Positions 5,660-5,755 of a DNA stretch of 5,755 nt are shown here, one piece after another. How positions within the stretch are numbered: position 1 is the first letter of the stretch; every line of letters begins with the position of its first letter. Origin of the DNA: Actinomycetota bacterium (GTDB taxonomy: Bacteria; Actinomycetota; Acidimicrobiia; Acidimicrobiales; CADCSY01); NCBI GenBank assembly GCA_019348335.1, contig JAHWJR010000034.1:8266-14020 (forward strand), given 5' to 3'. The notes below the pieces were generated by a model. That model was given only the letters and a program-made list of their open reading frames with translations, made no database searches and had not been told where the DNA came from. Both the position numbers and the translations under genes were made by a program.

Positions 5660-5755
5660 GTGACGTTCGGGCCGAGCCAATCGTGTGACTGCGCGGTGCC
5701 GATGCTGAGCGGCCGGTGGCTGATCCTGGTCGTCGGGGTGGTCGTCGTCGGGTCG
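5660..5755 (+). CDS. Start of an unidentified membrane or exported protein (partial)
   Basis: An open frame starts at GTG 5660, with AAGGGAG (5648-5654) five bases before it, and runs uninterrupted to the window end (32 codons seen). The visible protein has a short N-terminus with a Cys-Asp-Cys pair (residues 9-11), then GRW and a strongly hydrophobic Leu/Val/Gly stretch from about residue 20. The stretch looks like the beginning of a membrane helix or signal anchor. An in-frame ATG at 5702 is an alternative start that would omit the cysteines. It lies 101 bp after lgt on the same strand and might share its transcript. I do not recognise the family from so short a piece. Confidence 0.55.
   Translation, partial: MTFGPSQSCDCAVPMLSGRWLILVVGVVVVGS

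Noticed and set aside
1..5755. A new defence, mobile or otherwise unknown multi-gene system
   Set aside because: All sizeable genes belong to known copper-homeostasis or envelope families, and no transposase, integrase, repeat array or toxin-antitoxin pair is visible.

Overview
The window is high-GC bacterial DNA with compact genes, GTG starts and TANNNT-type -10 elements. Together with an SrtE-like sortase and a DUF156/CsoR copper regulator, this points to an actinobacterium. The forms of the sortase and Lgt proteins resemble those of uncultured Acidimicrobiia-like lineages, but that placement is an inference from memory and not a phylogeny.

Left part (1-3541): a copper-homeostasis cluster. 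Reading on the minus strand, a promoter carrying a CsoR-type operator (3507-3541) drives csoR (3506-3180). One base after it comes copA (3178-770), a Cu(I)-exporting P1B-1 ATPase with two nearly duplicated metal-binding domains. After a 156-bp gap comes a small Met-rich membrane protein of DUF2933 type (613-320). A small Met/His-rich SHOCT-domain membrane protein (4-243, plus strand) converges on it, and a GNRA-loop hairpin lies between the two. The expected logic is that CsoR represses its own operon, Cu(I) binding releases it, and CopA then pumps Cu(I) out. The small Met-rich membrane proteins may be accessory copper binders.

Right part (3623-5755): cell-envelope genes. An SrtE-like sortase with an unusual C-terminal two-helix membrane hairpin (minus, 4558-3623) is divergent from lgt, prolipoprotein diacylglyceryl transferase (plus, 4701-5558), across a 142-bp intergenic region. 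The Lgt is recognisable but differs from the textbook enzyme at several active-site positions. A further membrane-protein gene with a good ribosome binding site begins at 5660 and runs off the window.

I see no RNA genes, insertion sequences, CRISPR arrays, attachment sites or replication origin, and no clearly new multi-gene system. The points most worth checking are the csoR operator/promoter with its possible leaderless start, the altered Lgt active site, the HMA duplication in CopA, and the Met-rich small proteins beside copA.
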